Source: G963691885 sp963691885 (GTDB lineage Bacteria; Pseudomonadota; Alphaproteobacteria; UBA8366; Aestuariispiraceae). From it: 64,000 nucleotides of DNA. The stretch lies in the NCBI GenBank assembly GCA_963691885.1, contig OY829843.1, forward strand, positions 4,030,001 to 4,094,000, in the 5' to 3' direction. Below the pieces are notes generated by a model, which worked only from the letters and a program-made list of their open reading frames with translations, was not told the origin of the DNA and searched no databases. Below, in pieces: positions 37,045 to 46,068 of the stretch. Made by a program: the position numbers and the translations under genes. How positions within the stretch are numbered: the stretch's first letter is position 1; every line of letters starts with the position of its first letter.

Positions 37045-37348
37045 ATCACCGATCGGTGACATTTCCTTTTATTCAGAATACATAAATAATATCAATTGTT
37101 TAGATTTCGTTGATGGCCTTCAACTCGGGGCAGTCGCGCAATAATATTTCACGAATTCTCTTGCGCCCGAAAAATCTCCATCGTACCACAGGTATTAGCA
37201 AATTCGCCGTTATCACACGCGGAACGGTGGATCTGCATCAAATACTGCATCAAGACAGGCGGCCAAATCGCTTGTCGTGAAAGACGCGGAACCACAGTGA
37301 TTTTTCACGGAATGGTTCTGCATCGCCAACCGAACGTGGGGAGTTAAA
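37045..37348 (+). promoter_or_regulatory. ftsB-pdhA spacer, presumed pdh operon promoter region
   Basis: This 304-base spacer holds no recognisable gene. It is AT-rich in its first 60 bases and has one imperfect palindromic pair GCGCAA / TTGCGC (37137-37168 region). The last bases contain the pdhA ribosome binding site GTGGGGAG. The pyruvate dehydrogenase promoter must lie here, but I cannot assign -35/-10 boxes with confidence. Confidence 0.4.
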
Positions 37349-38392
37349 ATGGCAAAATCACCCGGTGCCCGAAAGGCGGCGAAAAAAGCGACCGCCGGGA
37401 AGTCGGCAAGCGCCCGCAAACCCAATATCAACGTCGAACAGCTGCGCGAAGATTACCGCATGATGCTGCTGATCCGGCGGTTTGAGGAAAAAGCCGGCCA
37501 GCTTTATGGCATGGGACTGATTGGCGGGTTTTGCCATCTCTATATCGGTCAGGAAGCTGTCGTTACCGGCATCCAGGGAACAATGACCGATAAAGACGGC
37601 GTAATAACCTCTTATCGTGACCACGGTCATATGCTTGCCTGCGGCATGGAAGCACGCGGCGTAATGGCGGAACTGACCGGCCGCGAGGGCGGATATTCCC
37701 GCGGTAAGGGCGGTTCGATGCATATGTTCTCGAAGGAAAAGAACTTCTTTGGCGGGCATGGAATTGTTGGTGCGCAAATCCCGCTCGGTACCGGATTGGC
37801 CTTTGCTTATAAATACCGGAACGAAGATCGGGTCGCGATGGCCTATGTCGGTGATGGTGCCATGAACCAGGGGCAGGTCTATGAGGCCTTCAACATGGCA
37901 GCGCTGTGGAAGCTGCCGGTCATCTATGTGATTGAAAACAATAAGTATGCGATGGGAACGTCAGCCATTCGTCACTCGGCAAGTGGTCAGGAGCTGTTCC
38001 GCCGGGGCGAGGCCTATGGCATTCCGGGCATGCCGGTTGATGGAATGGATGTGACCGCTGTTCGTGAAGCAGCGCAGATCGCGTCTGAACACTGCCGGGC
38101 CGGCAAGGGTCCGTATATTCTGGAGATGAACACCTATCGTTACCGTGGCCACTCCATGTCTGATCCGGCGAAATACCGGACAAAGGATGAGGTCAATGAG
38201 ATGCGCTCTCAGCATGATCCGATTGAGAATATTCGCAAGATCCTGATCGACGGAGGTCACGCAAGTGAGGATGACCTGAAAGCGATCGACAAGGAAATCA
38301 AGGCAATCGTGGCGGATTCAGCGGAATTCGCACAGACAAGCCCTGAACCCGATGTTGCTGAACTCTGGACCGATGTGTTGGTCGAGGCTTGA
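37349..38392 (+). CDS. pdhA: pyruvate dehydrogenase E1 component subunit alpha
   Basis: Thiamine-diphosphate-dependent E1-alpha, 347 residues. A Lys/Ala-rich N terminus is followed by MMLLIRRFEEKAGQLYGMG, YRDHGHMLACG, GGSMHMF, the TPP-binding YVGDGAMNQGQVYEAFNMAALW...ENN, and the phosphorylation-loop-like TYRYRGHSMSDPAKYR. Part of a pdhA-pdhB-pdhC-lpd cluster coding for the whole complex that turns pyruvate into acetyl-CoA for citrate synthase. Confidence 0.98.
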   Translation: MAKSPGARKAAKKATAGKSASARKPNINVEQLREDYRMMLLIRRFEEKAGQLYGMGLIGGFCHLYIGQEAVVTGIQGTMTDKDGVITSYRDHGHMLACGMEARGVMAELTGREGGYSRGKGGSMHMFSKEKNFFGGHGIVGAQIPLGTGLAFAYKYRNEDRVAMAYVGDGAMNQGQVYEAFNMAALWKLPVIYVIENNKYAMGTSAIRHSASGQELFRRGEAYGIPGMPVDGMDVTAVREAAQIASEHCRAGKGPYILEMNTYRYRGHSMSDPAKYRTKDEVNEMRSQHDPIENIRKILIDGGHASEDDLKAIDKEIKAIVADSAEFAQTSPEPDVAELWTDVLVEA

Positions 38393-38497
38393 GGCCAGAC
38401 AAACGGAAATCAATTAACGACTGAACATACGGTGCCGCCCGGGCGAAAAACGCAGCGGAGAGGCAGGCACCAAAAACAAGAGATAGGGAGGGATCAT

Positions 38498-39871
38498 ATG
38501 CCTGTACAGGTTCTTATGCCGGCTTTGTCGCCGACAATGACCGAAGGCAACCTCGCCAAATGGCTGGTTAAAGAAGGGGATACGGTTTCATCGGGGGATG
38601 TGATCGCGGAAATCGAAACCGATAAGGCGACGATGGAAGTGGAGGCCGTTGACGAGGGGACAATTGGTAAGATTCTGGTGGATGAAGGCGCGGAAGGGGT
38701 TGCGGTTAACACCCCGATCGCCATTTTGCTGGAAGAAGGCGAAGATGCTTCCGCAATGGATGGGGCAGGGGCAGCACCCGCACCCGCCCCCGCGGCGGAA
38801 GAAGCTGCACCAGCTGCCGATCCGGCAACGGTTGCTGCTGTTGCCGCTGCACCCAGTGTAGAAGCTGAACCGGAATGGACCGGCCCTGTAAAACAGCAGA
38901 CCATTCGTGAAGCCCTGCGTGACGCCATGGCTGAAGAGATGCGCCGGGATGAAGATGTCTTCCTGATGGGTGAGGAAGTCGCCGAATATCAGGGTGCTTA
39001 CAAGGTCAGCCAGGGCTTGCTCGACGAGTTTGGTGACAAGCGCGTCATCGATACACCGATTACCGAGCATGGCTTTGCCGGTCTGGGTGTTGGTGCATCT
39101 TTCATGGGGCTAAAGCCGGTTGTTGAGTTCATGACCTTCAACTTTGCCATGCAGGCGATTGACCAGATCATCAACTCGGCCGCCAAGACGCTTTACATGT
39201 CCGGTGGTCAGATGGGGGCCCCCATCGTATTCCGTGGCCCGAATGGCGCTGCGTCACGTGTCGGTGCCCAGCACAGCCAGTGTTATGCCAGCTGGTATGC
39301 CCATTGCCCTGGTCTGAAGGTGGTTTCACCCTGGTCCGCAGCGGACGCAAAGGGATTGTTGAAGTCTTCGATTCGTGATCCGAACCCGATCATCTTCCTT
39401 GAGAACGAAATGCTCTATGGGACGACAATGGACGTGCCGGATACCGATGACTGGACCGTTCCAATCGGCAAGGCAAAGGTTCTGCGTAGCGGATCCGATG
39501 TCACAATCACCGCGTTTTCGATTATGGTCGGCAGGGCTGTGGAAGCCGCAGAACAACTGGCATCCATTGGCATTGAAGCGGAAGTCATTGACCTACGCAC
39601 CATTCGCCCTCTGGACACTGAAACCATCGTAAATTCGGTCAAGAAGACCAACCGCTTGGTTTCCTGTGAGGAAGGCTGGCCGTTTTCTGGTATCGGGGCG
39701 GAATTGTCCATGACCATGATGGAGCAGGCCTTTGACTGGCTGGATGCACCGGTGATCCGCGTGCATGGCAAGGATGTACCGCTGCCCTATGCGGCGAACC
39801 TTGAAAAACTGGCCTTGCCACAAGCCGAAGACATTATCGAGGCCGCGAAAGCTGCCTGCTATCGCAGCTAA
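38498..39871 (+). CDS. pdhB: pyruvate dehydrogenase E1 component subunit beta with N-terminal lipoyl domain
   Basis: 457 residues. Residues ~1-80 are a biotinyl/lipoyl domain with the modification motif ETDKATMEVEA, followed by an Ala/Pro linker (~85-130) and an E1-beta transketolase domain (TIREALRDAMAEEMRRD, DTPITEHGFAGLGVG, EFMTFNFAMQAIDQI, CEEGWPFSGIG). The extra lipoyl domain on E1-beta is known from several alphaproteobacteria. ATG 38498 with AGGGAGGGATC upstream is chosen over an in-frame GTG at 38432. Confidence 0.97.
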   Translation: MPVQVLMPALSPTMTEGNLAKWLVKEGDTVSSGDVIAEIETDKATMEVEAVDEGTIGKILVDEGAEGVAVNTPIAILLEEGEDASAMDGAGAAPAPAPAAEEAAPAADPATVAAVAAAPSVEAEPEWTGPVKQQTIREALRDAMAEEMRRDEDVFLMGEEVAEYQGAYKVSQGLLDEFGDKRVIDTPITEHGFAGLGVGASFMGLKPVVEFMTFNFAMQAIDQIINSAAKTLYMSGGQMGAPIVFRGPNGAASRVGAQHSQCYASWYAHCPGLKVVSPWSAADAKGLLKSSIRDPNPIIFLENEMLYGTTMDVPDTDDWTVPIGKAKVLRSGSDVTITAFSIMVGRAVEAAEQLASIGIEAEVIDLRTIRPLDTETIVNSVKKTNRLVSCEEGWPFSGIGAELSMTMMEQAFDWLDAPVIRVHGKDVPLPYAANLEKLALPQAEDIIEAAKAACYRS

Positions 39872-39893
39872 ACGCGCCTGACGGGAGAGACTC

Positions 39894-41228
39894 ATGCCGA
39901 TAAATATTCTCATGCCGGCCCTGTCGCCGACCATGACAGAGGGCACATTGGCCAAATGGCTCGTCAAAGAAGGGGACAGCGTATCCTCTGGCGATGTGAT
40001 GGCCGAAATTGAAACCGACAAGGCAACGATGGAGGTTGAGGCTGTTGACGAGGGTGTCATCGCCAAGATCGTCGTGGCCGACGGGACCGAAAATGTTGCG
40101 GTGAACGATGTCATCGCGATTCTGGCCGAAGACGGCGAAGATGTTGCAGAGGCCGCTCAGTCAGGCGGCGCTCCGGCACCCGCGCCTGCGGCAGAAGTAC
40201 CTGCACCTGCCGCAGAAGCTCCGGCAGCTGCGGCACCGGCGGCACCTGCACCAGCAGCCCCTGCACCTGCCCCGGCGGCGGGTGGTGCCCGTGTCTTTGC
40301 GTCACCCCTTGCGCGTCGGATAGCCAAGGATGGCGGCGTGGATATTGCTGCAATCACCGGAACAGGTCCCCATGGCCGTGTTGTGAAGGCCGATGTTGAG
40401 GCTTTCATCGCGTCTGGTGGCGCTGCGAAACCGGCTGAGACGGACGCAGCTGTAACGCCAGAACCCAAACCGACCGCCCCGTCCAAACCTGCAGCAGGCT
40501 CCGATACGCTCAGCATTGATGATCCGATCTTCAAGTTGTTGCCGGAATACGAAGCCATACCGAACACAAATATGCGGAAAACCATCGCCCGTCGCCTGAC
40601 CGACTCGGCCCGCGACGTCCCGCATTTCAACGTTCAGGCTGATATTGAGATCGATGCCCTGATGGCGCTGCGCAAGCAGTTGAACAGCCGCCCCGATGCC
40701 GACTACAAGATTTCGGTGAACGACTTTGTTGTGAAGGCAACCGCCCTCGCACTGACCCGCGTTCCTGAGTGCAACGTCGCCTATACGGATAATGCGATCG
40801 TTCAGTTCAAGCAGGTTGATATGGCGATCGCCGTCTCCATCGATGGCGGTCTGATCACGCCGATCGTCAAGAATTGTGCGTCAAAGGGATTGGCCACAAT
40901 TTCCGCTGAGGTCAAGGAACTCGCCGGAAAGGCACGGGAAGGGAAGCTTGCCCCTGAAGAATATCAGGGCGGGACATTCTCGATCTCGAACCTGGGTATG
41001 TTCAACGTCAAAGCCTTCAACTCGATCATCAACTCACCCCAGGGCGGCATTTTGTCGGTCGGGGCTGGCGAACAGCGCCCTGTAGTCAAAGACGGTGCCC
41101 TCGCAATCGCCACGGTGATGACCCTCAGTCTGGCGGTTGATCATCGCTGTATCGACGGTGCGACAGCGGCAGGCATGATGAAAGAGCTTAAAGCCATTCT
41201 GGAAGACCCGATTGCCCTGATGCTTTGA
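39894..41228 (+). CDS. pdhC: pyruvate dehydrogenase E2, dihydrolipoyllysine-residue acetyltransferase
   Basis: 444 residues. One N-terminal lipoyl domain (lipoyl Lys in ETDKATMEVEA), an Ala/Pro hinge (~85-135), an E3/E1-binding domain (ASPLARRIAKDGGVDIAAITGTGPHGRVVKADV, split here by description only) and the acetyltransferase core with NDFVVKATALAL and the catalytic LAVDHRCIDGATAA (His and Asp). Its lipoyl domain closely repeats that of pdhB at protein and DNA level. Confidence 0.97.
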   Translation: MPINILMPALSPTMTEGTLAKWLVKEGDSVSSGDVMAEIETDKATMEVEAVDEGVIAKIVVADGTENVAVNDVIAILAEDGEDVAEAAQSGGAPAPAPAAEVPAPAAEAPAAAAPAAPAPAAPAPAPAAGGARVFASPLARRIAKDGGVDIAAITGTGPHGRVVKADVEAFIASGGAAKPAETDAAVTPEPKPTAPSKPAAGSDTLSIDDPIFKLLPEYEAIPNTNMRKTIARRLTDSARDVPHFNVQADIEIDALMALRKQLNSRPDADYKISVNDFVVKATALALTRVPECNVAYTDNAIVQFKQVDMAIAVSIDGGLITPIVKNCASKGLATISAEVKELAGKAREGKLAPEEYQGGTFSISNLGMFNVKAFNSIINSPQGGILSVGAGEQRPVVKDGALAIATVMTLSLAVDHRCIDGATAAGMMKELKAILEDPIALML

Positions 41229-41288
41229 TCCTATGAGCGGGCATGCCGCCAAAACCGGCGGCGACATGACAAGAAGACGGAGAGTGAT

Positions 41289-42701
41289 GTGGATAAGCAA
41301 TCCTTTGACATCGTAGTAATCGGGGGCGGTCCGGGTGGCTATGTGACCGCAATTCGGGCGGCTCAATTGGGTTTCAAGGTCGCTGTGGTTGAGGCCAACC
41401 ATCTTGGCGGGATCTGCCTGAACTGGGGTTGTATTCCAACCAAGGCATTGCTGCGCAGTGCAGAGGTTTATCACTACATGACCCATGCGACGGATTATGG
41501 TTTGACCGTCGATAAGCCCGGCTTCGAGCTGGACAAGATTGTAGCGCGCAGTCGGGCAATCTCAAAGCAGTTGAACGGTGGTGTCGGTCATCTCCTGAAA
41601 AAGAACAAGGTCCCGGTTTTTGATGGATGGGGCAAAATGGCCGGTGGATCAGCGGGTGCCCGCAAGGTCACGGTCGAGAAAGACGGAAAGGTCTTTGCCG
41701 AGTTAACCTGCAAACATCTCATTCTGGCAACAGGCGCACGCGCCCGCCAAATTCCTGGTATGGAGGTCGATGGGAAACTGGTCTGGTCCTATCGTGAGGC
41801 CATGGTGCCAACAGAGATGCCGAAATCCCTGATCGTCGTTGGTTCCGGCGCTATTGGTATCGAGTTCGCAAGTTTCTATCGCACAATGGGCGCTGAAGTA
41901 ACCGTTGTCGAAGTGATGGATCGTGTCCTGCCGGTTGAAGACCCCGAAATTTCCAAGATGGCCGAAAAAGCGTTCAAAAAGCAGGGCATGAACATCATGA
42001 CCGGCGCGACTGTTAAGGGCATCACAAAGGGCGCCAATTCTGTGACGGCGCAGATTGAATCAAAGGGCAAAACCACCGAAGTCACGGCTGAACGCCTGAT
42101 TTCCGCCGTTGGTATCGTTGGTAATGTTGAAAACATCGGTTTGGAAGGCACCAAGATCAAGGTCGACCGCACCCATGTTGAAATCGACAAATGGAGTGAG
42201 ACGGGCGAAGCCGGCGTTTATGCGATTGGTGATCTGGCAGGGCCACCCTGGCTGGCCCATAAGGCAGAGCATGAAGGCGTGATCTGTGTTGAAAAGATCG
42301 CTGGCCTGCATGGTGTTCATCCGCTTGATACCGGTCGTATCCCCGGCTGCACCTATTGCCACCCGCAGGTTGCCTCGGTTGGCTTGACGGAGCCTGCAGC
42401 CAAGGAAAAAGGCTATGACGTGAAGGTTGGGCGCTTCAATTTCATTGGAAATGGCAAGGCGATCGCCCTTGGAGAGCCTGACGGTCTAATCAAAACGATT
42501 TTTGATGCGAAGACCGGCGAGTTGCTTGGCGCCCATATGATTGGTGCTGAAGTTACGGAACTGATTCAGGGTTATTCCATCGCCAAGACCCTGGAGACAA
42601 CGGAAGAAGAGTTGATGCACACGGTCTTCCCGCATCCAACACTGAGTGAAATGATGCATGAAAGTGTGCTTGATGCCTATGGACGTGTTGTCCATATGTA
42701 G
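41289..42701 (+). CDS. lpd: dihydrolipoyl dehydrogenase (E3)
   Basis: FAD-dependent E3 that reoxidises lipoyl groups, 470 residues. The FAD motif VVIGGGPGGYVTAIRAAQLG, redox-active disulfide GICLNWGCIPTKALLR, NAD motif VVGSGAIGIEFASFY and dimer-interface HPHPTLSE-type segment (here FPHPTLSEMMHE) with catalytic His are present. The start is GTG 41289, with GGAG seven bases upstream; the overlapping ATG at 41287 is out of frame. Confidence 0.98.
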   Translation: MDKQSFDIVVIGGGPGGYVTAIRAAQLGFKVAVVEANHLGGICLNWGCIPTKALLRSAEVYHYMTHATDYGLTVDKPGFELDKIVARSRAISKQLNGGVGHLLKKNKVPVFDGWGKMAGGSAGARKVTVEKDGKVFAELTCKHLILATGARARQIPGMEVDGKLVWSYREAMVPTEMPKSLIVVGSGAIGIEFASFYRTMGAEVTVVEVMDRVLPVEDPEISKMAEKAFKKQGMNIMTGATVKGITKGANSVTAQIESKGKTTEVTAERLISAVGIVGNVENIGLEGTKIKVDRTHVEIDKWSETGEAGVYAIGDLAGPPWLAHKAEHEGVICVEKIAGLHGVHPLDTGRIPGCTYCHPQVASVGLTEPAAKEKGYDVKVGRFNFIGNGKAIALGEPDGLIKTIFDAKTGELLGAHMIGAEVTELIQGYSIAKTLETTEEELMHTVFPHPTLSEMMHESVLDAYGRVVHM

Positions 42702-42797
42702 TAAAAGTGTCGCGTAGGTACGTGATTTGGGGTTTGTTTCATTACAGGCTGAAAACCATTAACGTAGTGCTGAGCAACGATTTGGTGATGGGTCAGT

Positions 42798-43052
42798 ATG
42801 GTTTCAGATCTCAATCAGACAGCGGATGATACACTGCCACCACATGTTGTCCGGACAGAGAGGGAACTGGTCTGGAGCCCTTCTGGTTGGGAACATGTGC
42901 TGATCATCGTCACCGATATACCGGTTGATCCTGGTCATGCCGACCACGACCCTGGCGCGATACACAAAATGACTGATTTGGTGACCGCAGGTTTGCGGGC
43001 TAAAGGTCTTGGTTTCCATAAGTTGATCATCCGCAACGATCACTTAGGATAA
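42798..43052 (+). CDS. small protein of unknown function
   Basis: 84 residues, no family recognised. The sequence is soluble and mildly acidic with a His/Asp-rich middle (PGHADHDPGAIHKM) and an amphipathic C-terminal stretch. There is no signal peptide or membrane span. Codon use resembles its neighbours. It lies between lpd and lipA, both part of lipoate metabolism, but nothing in it shows a link. The ribosome binding site is weak (ATGGGTCAGT), so the start may differ. It could be a lineage-restricted gene or a spurious frame. Confidence 0.5.
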   Translation: MVSDLNQTADDTLPPHVVRTERELVWSPSGWEHVLIIVTDIPVDPGHADHDPGAIHKMTDLVTAGLRAKGLGFHKLIIRNDHLG

Positions 43053-43110
43053 CCAGCCTTAATTGAGGTTTTGAGGTCCCAAAAGGGGTCGAATTGTGTC
43101 AGGGACGGAT

Positions 43111-44076
43111 ATGAGCGATATCGAAAACAAACAGGCTTTGCGTCATCCGGAAAAGCGCAATCGCAAGGACAATCCGATCCAGCGCAAACCCGACTGGATC
43201 CGCGTCCGCGCCCCGGTCAGCCGTGAATATCAGGCAACCCGTAACATTGTTCGGGACCACAACCTGACAACAGTGTGCGAAGAAGCGGCCTGTCCCAATA
43301 TCGGAGAATGCTGGGCGAAGCGCCACGCAACCATGATGATCATGGGTGAAATCTGCACCCGCGCCTGTGCGTTTTGTAATGTCATCACAGGCAAACCCAA
43401 TGGCCTTGATCCGATGGAACCGTATAACGTTGCTGCGGCAGTTGAGAAACTGGGGCTGGAGCATGTGGTGATCACGTCTGTTGATCGTGATGATCTGGAC
43501 GATGGTGGCGCAGAACATTTTTCCCAGGTGATCAACGCTATTCGCGAGAAATCGGCAACCACCACGGTTGAGATCCTGACACCCGATTTCAAAGACAAAC
43601 CAGGTGCGCTGGAAACAGTTGTTGCGGCGCGTCCTGATGTCTTCAATCACAATCTGGAAACCGTACCCAGGCTTTATCCGACGATCCGGCCAGGTGCCCG
43701 GTATTTCACTTCACTGGCCTTGTTGCAAAAGGTGAAGCAGATCGATCCCGGCATGTTCACCAAATCAGGTATCATGGTGGGACTCGGTGAAACCCGCGAA
43801 GAGGTGGCCCAGGTTATGGACGATCTGCGGGCCGCTGATGTGGACTTCCTGACAATCGGGCAGTATCTGCAGCCGACCCCGAAACATGCCGCGTTAGATC
43901 GTTTTGTGACGCCGGATGAGTTTGCTTCCTATGCGGCTCTTGCAAAGGGGAAGGGGTTCCTGTTGGTGTCCTCTTCACCGTTAACACGGTCATCCTATCA
44001 TGCGGGTGAGGATTTTGCGCAGTTGCGTGCCGCACGTGATTCGCAATTGGCGGCCGTGTCTGTCCCGGCTGAATAA
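43111..44076 (+). CDS. lipA: lipoyl synthase
   Basis: Radical-SAM enzyme that inserts two sulfurs into octanoyl chains on lipoyl domains, 321 residues. The auxiliary cluster motif is CEEAACPNIGECW (three Cys) and the radical-SAM motif is CTRACAFC; HNLETVPRLYPTIRPGA and the C-terminal RSSYHA Ser are also present. Two starts are possible: ATG 43111 (AGGGA five bases upstream) or GTG 43096 (AAGGGG upstream). It follows the pdh genes whose products need lipoate. Confidence 0.97.
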   Translation: MSDIENKQALRHPEKRNRKDNPIQRKPDWIRVRAPVSREYQATRNIVRDHNLTTVCEEAACPNIGECWAKRHATMMIMGEICTRACAFCNVITGKPNGLDPMEPYNVAAAVEKLGLEHVVITSVDRDDLDDGGAEHFSQVINAIREKSATTTVEILTPDFKDKPGALETVVAARPDVFNHNLETVPRLYPTIRPGARYFTSLALLQKVKQIDPGMFTKSGIMVGLGETREEVAQVMDDLRAADVDFLTIGQYLQPTPKHAALDRFVTPDEFASYAALAKGKGFLLVSSSPLTRSSYHAGEDFAQLRAARDSQLAAVSVPAE

Positions 44077-44102
44077 AACACCGCACCTTCCGGGATCCCC
44101 GA

Positions 44103-44552
44103 ATGCCACGCCATGAGGAACGACGCGCGCTGCCCTATGGGCCGGACAAGCTCTTTGATCTTGTGGCCGACGTTGACCGCTATCCTGAATTCTTGCCCTG
44201 GTGTACGGCCTGTCGGATACGTCAGCGCAGCGAAGAAGTTGTCGTCGCCGACTTGATTATTGGTTTCAAGGGGATAACGGAGCGTTTTACTAGCCGGGTG
44301 AAGCTGGACCGCGCCAATAGCCGTATTGATGTTGAATACGAGAGAGGTCCGTTTAAGTATCTGAAAAATCGTTGGATTTTTGAAGAGGTTGAGGGCGGTT
44401 GTGTCGTTGACTTTTATGTTGATTTTGAATTCAGGTCTCGGATTCTCGAAGGTCTCATTGGTCTCGTTTTTACCGAAGCAGTCAAGAAAATGGTTTCCGC
44501 TTTCGAAACCCGTGCTGATGACCTTTATTCATCGGCTCGCGACCCAGGCTAA
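44103..44552 (+). CDS. ratA: RatA/COQ10 family START-like protein
   Basis: 149 residues, SRPBCC/polyketide-cyclase fold of the RatA-Coq10 family. The pattern LFDLVADVDRYPEFLPWCTACRI near the N terminus is diagnostic. Mitochondrial relatives bind ubiquinone; the E. coli relative has been described as a ribosome-association toxin, so the family name does not settle the role. Located 26 bases after lipA, likely cotranscribed. Confidence 0.9.
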   Translation: MPRHEERRALPYGPDKLFDLVADVDRYPEFLPWCTACRIRQRSEEVVVADLIIGFKGITERFTSRVKLDRANSRIDVEYERGPFKYLKNRWIFEEVEGGCVVDFYVDFEFRSRILEGLIGLVFTEAVKKMVSAFETRADDLYSSARDPG

Positions 44553-44615
44553 GATTGAGTCATCCAGATAAACTGCATTTGTAGTTTGTCATACAAAGAA
44601 AAACAGCCTTCAAAA

Positions 44616-44783
44616 CGGTACCGAAACGCCGGCTAGATCTAGTTTCATGGGGAACTCTAAAACCCCAAATGTAGTTTCGAAACCGGTATGATTTTCTGGA
44701 AAAATCTTAGAAATTAGGTATCATGCCCAATCTATCAGTATTGGGGTGTAACCGATGCCGTTTAGTGCCGGAATTTCCCCAAT
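44616..44783 (+). promoter_or_regulatory. palindrome-rich promoter of the HTH regulator gene
   Basis: Three perfect palindromes occur between ratA and the HTH gene: CGGTACCG (44616-44623), CTAGATCTAG (44633-44642) and GTTTCGAAAC (44674-44683). There are also two GC-stem repeats, TGGGG/CCCCA (44648-44667) and ATTGGGG/CCCCAAT (44740-44783). GTAGTTT recurs at about 44581 and 44671. These are candidate operators, possibly for self-regulation; no factor is identified. Confidence 0.5.
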
Positions 44784-44807
44784 CCGAAATAATAGAAAGA
44801 AGGGCCG

Positions 44808-45608
44808 ATGATTTCTGCAGCGCAAATTAGAGCCGGTCGGGCGCTGCTCAATATCAAACAGAGCGAGTTGGCAAAAGCGGCGGGTGTATCGCTGGCCACA
44901 CTGAATAATATTGAACGGGGTATTGGCGATCCCAGAGCGAGCACTCTGCAAGCGCTCGAACGTGCCCTTGAACTGGCGGGCGTGCTGGTCGAAGACGATG
45001 GCGTGCGCGAGACCGTTATCCTCGTGCGATATGACAGGCCCAACGCACGGGACACCTATTTCGCCTCTCAAAGAGCTTTAGAGATCCTGTCGCCCGGATC
45101 CTTGTTGAACGTCACCAACTTGACCGTGTTTGCGAGGCTCGATGGCCCGTCCTACATGCCGGGAATTGGAACCAGGGTCGGGTTCATGATCAAAGGGATT
45201 GGTCGTACCCTGTTGTTTGATCAGGCAGAATTTACCTCGGCAAGTTCGCCAAGGGCCGCAGAGATTGCGGGCATATTGCTGGCTGCCCATTTTCGGTTGG
45301 GCGGCGAGATCTTGTATATCGACAGGGTCATGGATGATACAGCGACACTACAACTGGAAGATGCGGTTGCGCTATTGAGCAAAGCCCCGTCGCGAAAGCT
45401 GGAAAACCTGAAACCCTTCTTTGACATCTTTGATGATTGGGATGCCAACCTGGCAGTCTGGGCAGAGAAAGAAGGGCACCCCTTGCGGGTTTTGGTTCGA
45501 CGGCTTGCTGCAGAGGGGGAGGTTGAAAACGAGGTCGAAGAGCTTGATTTATTTGCAGATTCGGAAGACGGGCTTACGCCTGATCCAGAAGATCAAGGGC
45601 CATCCTGA
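44808..45608 (+). CDS. XRE-type helix-turn-helix protein with uncharacterised C-terminal domain
   Basis: 266 residues. Residues ~1-65 are a Cro/C1-type HTH (IRAGRALLNIKQSELAKAAGVSLATLNNIERG). The following ~165 residues form a mixed domain I do not recognise (contains RPNARDTYFASQRALEIL, GTRVGFMIKGIGRTLLFDQ, AAEIAGILLAAHFRLGGEILYIDRVMDD). The tail is strongly acidic. It may sense a ligand or protein partner through the C-terminal part. ATG 44808 follows AGAAGGGCCG. Its 3' end overlaps the convergent pncC gene by 35 bases. Confidence 0.85.
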   Translation: MISAAQIRAGRALLNIKQSELAKAAGVSLATLNNIERGIGDPRASTLQALERALELAGVLVEDDGVRETVILVRYDRPNARDTYFASQRALEILSPGSLLNVTNLTVFARLDGPSYMPGIGTRVGFMIKGIGRTLLFDQAEFTSASSPRAAEIAGILLAAHFRLGGEILYIDRVMDDTATLQLEDAVALLSKAPSRKLENLKPFFDIFDDWDANLAVWAEKEGHPLRVLVRRLAAEGEVENEVEELDLFADSEDGLTPDPEDQGPS

Positions 45609-46068
45609 ACGCCGCAAGCACGGTGGCATGGCGGACAGCGTCCCGGTCACCCGTAAAATGAAACTCCTGCACGATGGTTGTCTGACCGTGACGTGAGGCC
45701 GCGATAAAGACGAGACCGGCGGGTTTGTTTTCCGACGCGCCGGGACCCGCAACGCCCGTGACCGCGACGGCGATCTCTGCTTTTGACCTTGCGAGCGCCC
45801 CTTCTGCCATCGCCATGGCAACGGGACCTGAAACGGCCCCCAGATCATTGATCGTGTCGGGATTTACGCCCAAGAGCTCTGCTTTTGCCGCATTGCTGTA
45901 GGTGACAAAACCACGTTCAACCACGGAGGAACTGCCCGCAAGCGCGGTCAACGTGCCCGCAATCAGACCACCGGTGCAGCTCTCCGCCGTTGCCAGCATA
46001 GCGTTGTTGTCATCAAACCGGTTAAGCAGGTCCTGCGCAGGTCCTGTCAGGTTTTCCGGCAATGTCAT
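45574..46068 (-). CDS. pncC: CinA C-terminal-domain protein, nicotinamide-nucleotide amidase
   Basis: 164 residues matching only the C-terminal CinA (PncC) domain, which deamidates nicotinamide mononucleotide. Motifs: LATAESCTGGLIAGTLTALAGSS (catalytic Ser/Thr region), VERGFVTYSNAAKAELLGV and AVTGVAGPGASENKPAGLV. The N-terminal COG1058 domain of full CinA is absent, as in many alphaproteobacteria. It overlaps pgpA by 4 bases as last gene of ispDF-pgpA-pncC. Confidence 0.94.
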   Translation of the reverse strand: MTLPENLTGPAQDLLNRFDDNNAMLATAESCTGGLIAGTLTALAGSSSVVERGFVTYSNAAKAELLGVNPDTINDLGAVSGPVAMAMAEGALARSKAEIAVAVTGVAGPGASENKPAGLVFIAASRHGQTTIVQEFHFTGDRDAVRHATVLAAFRMALDLLDQA

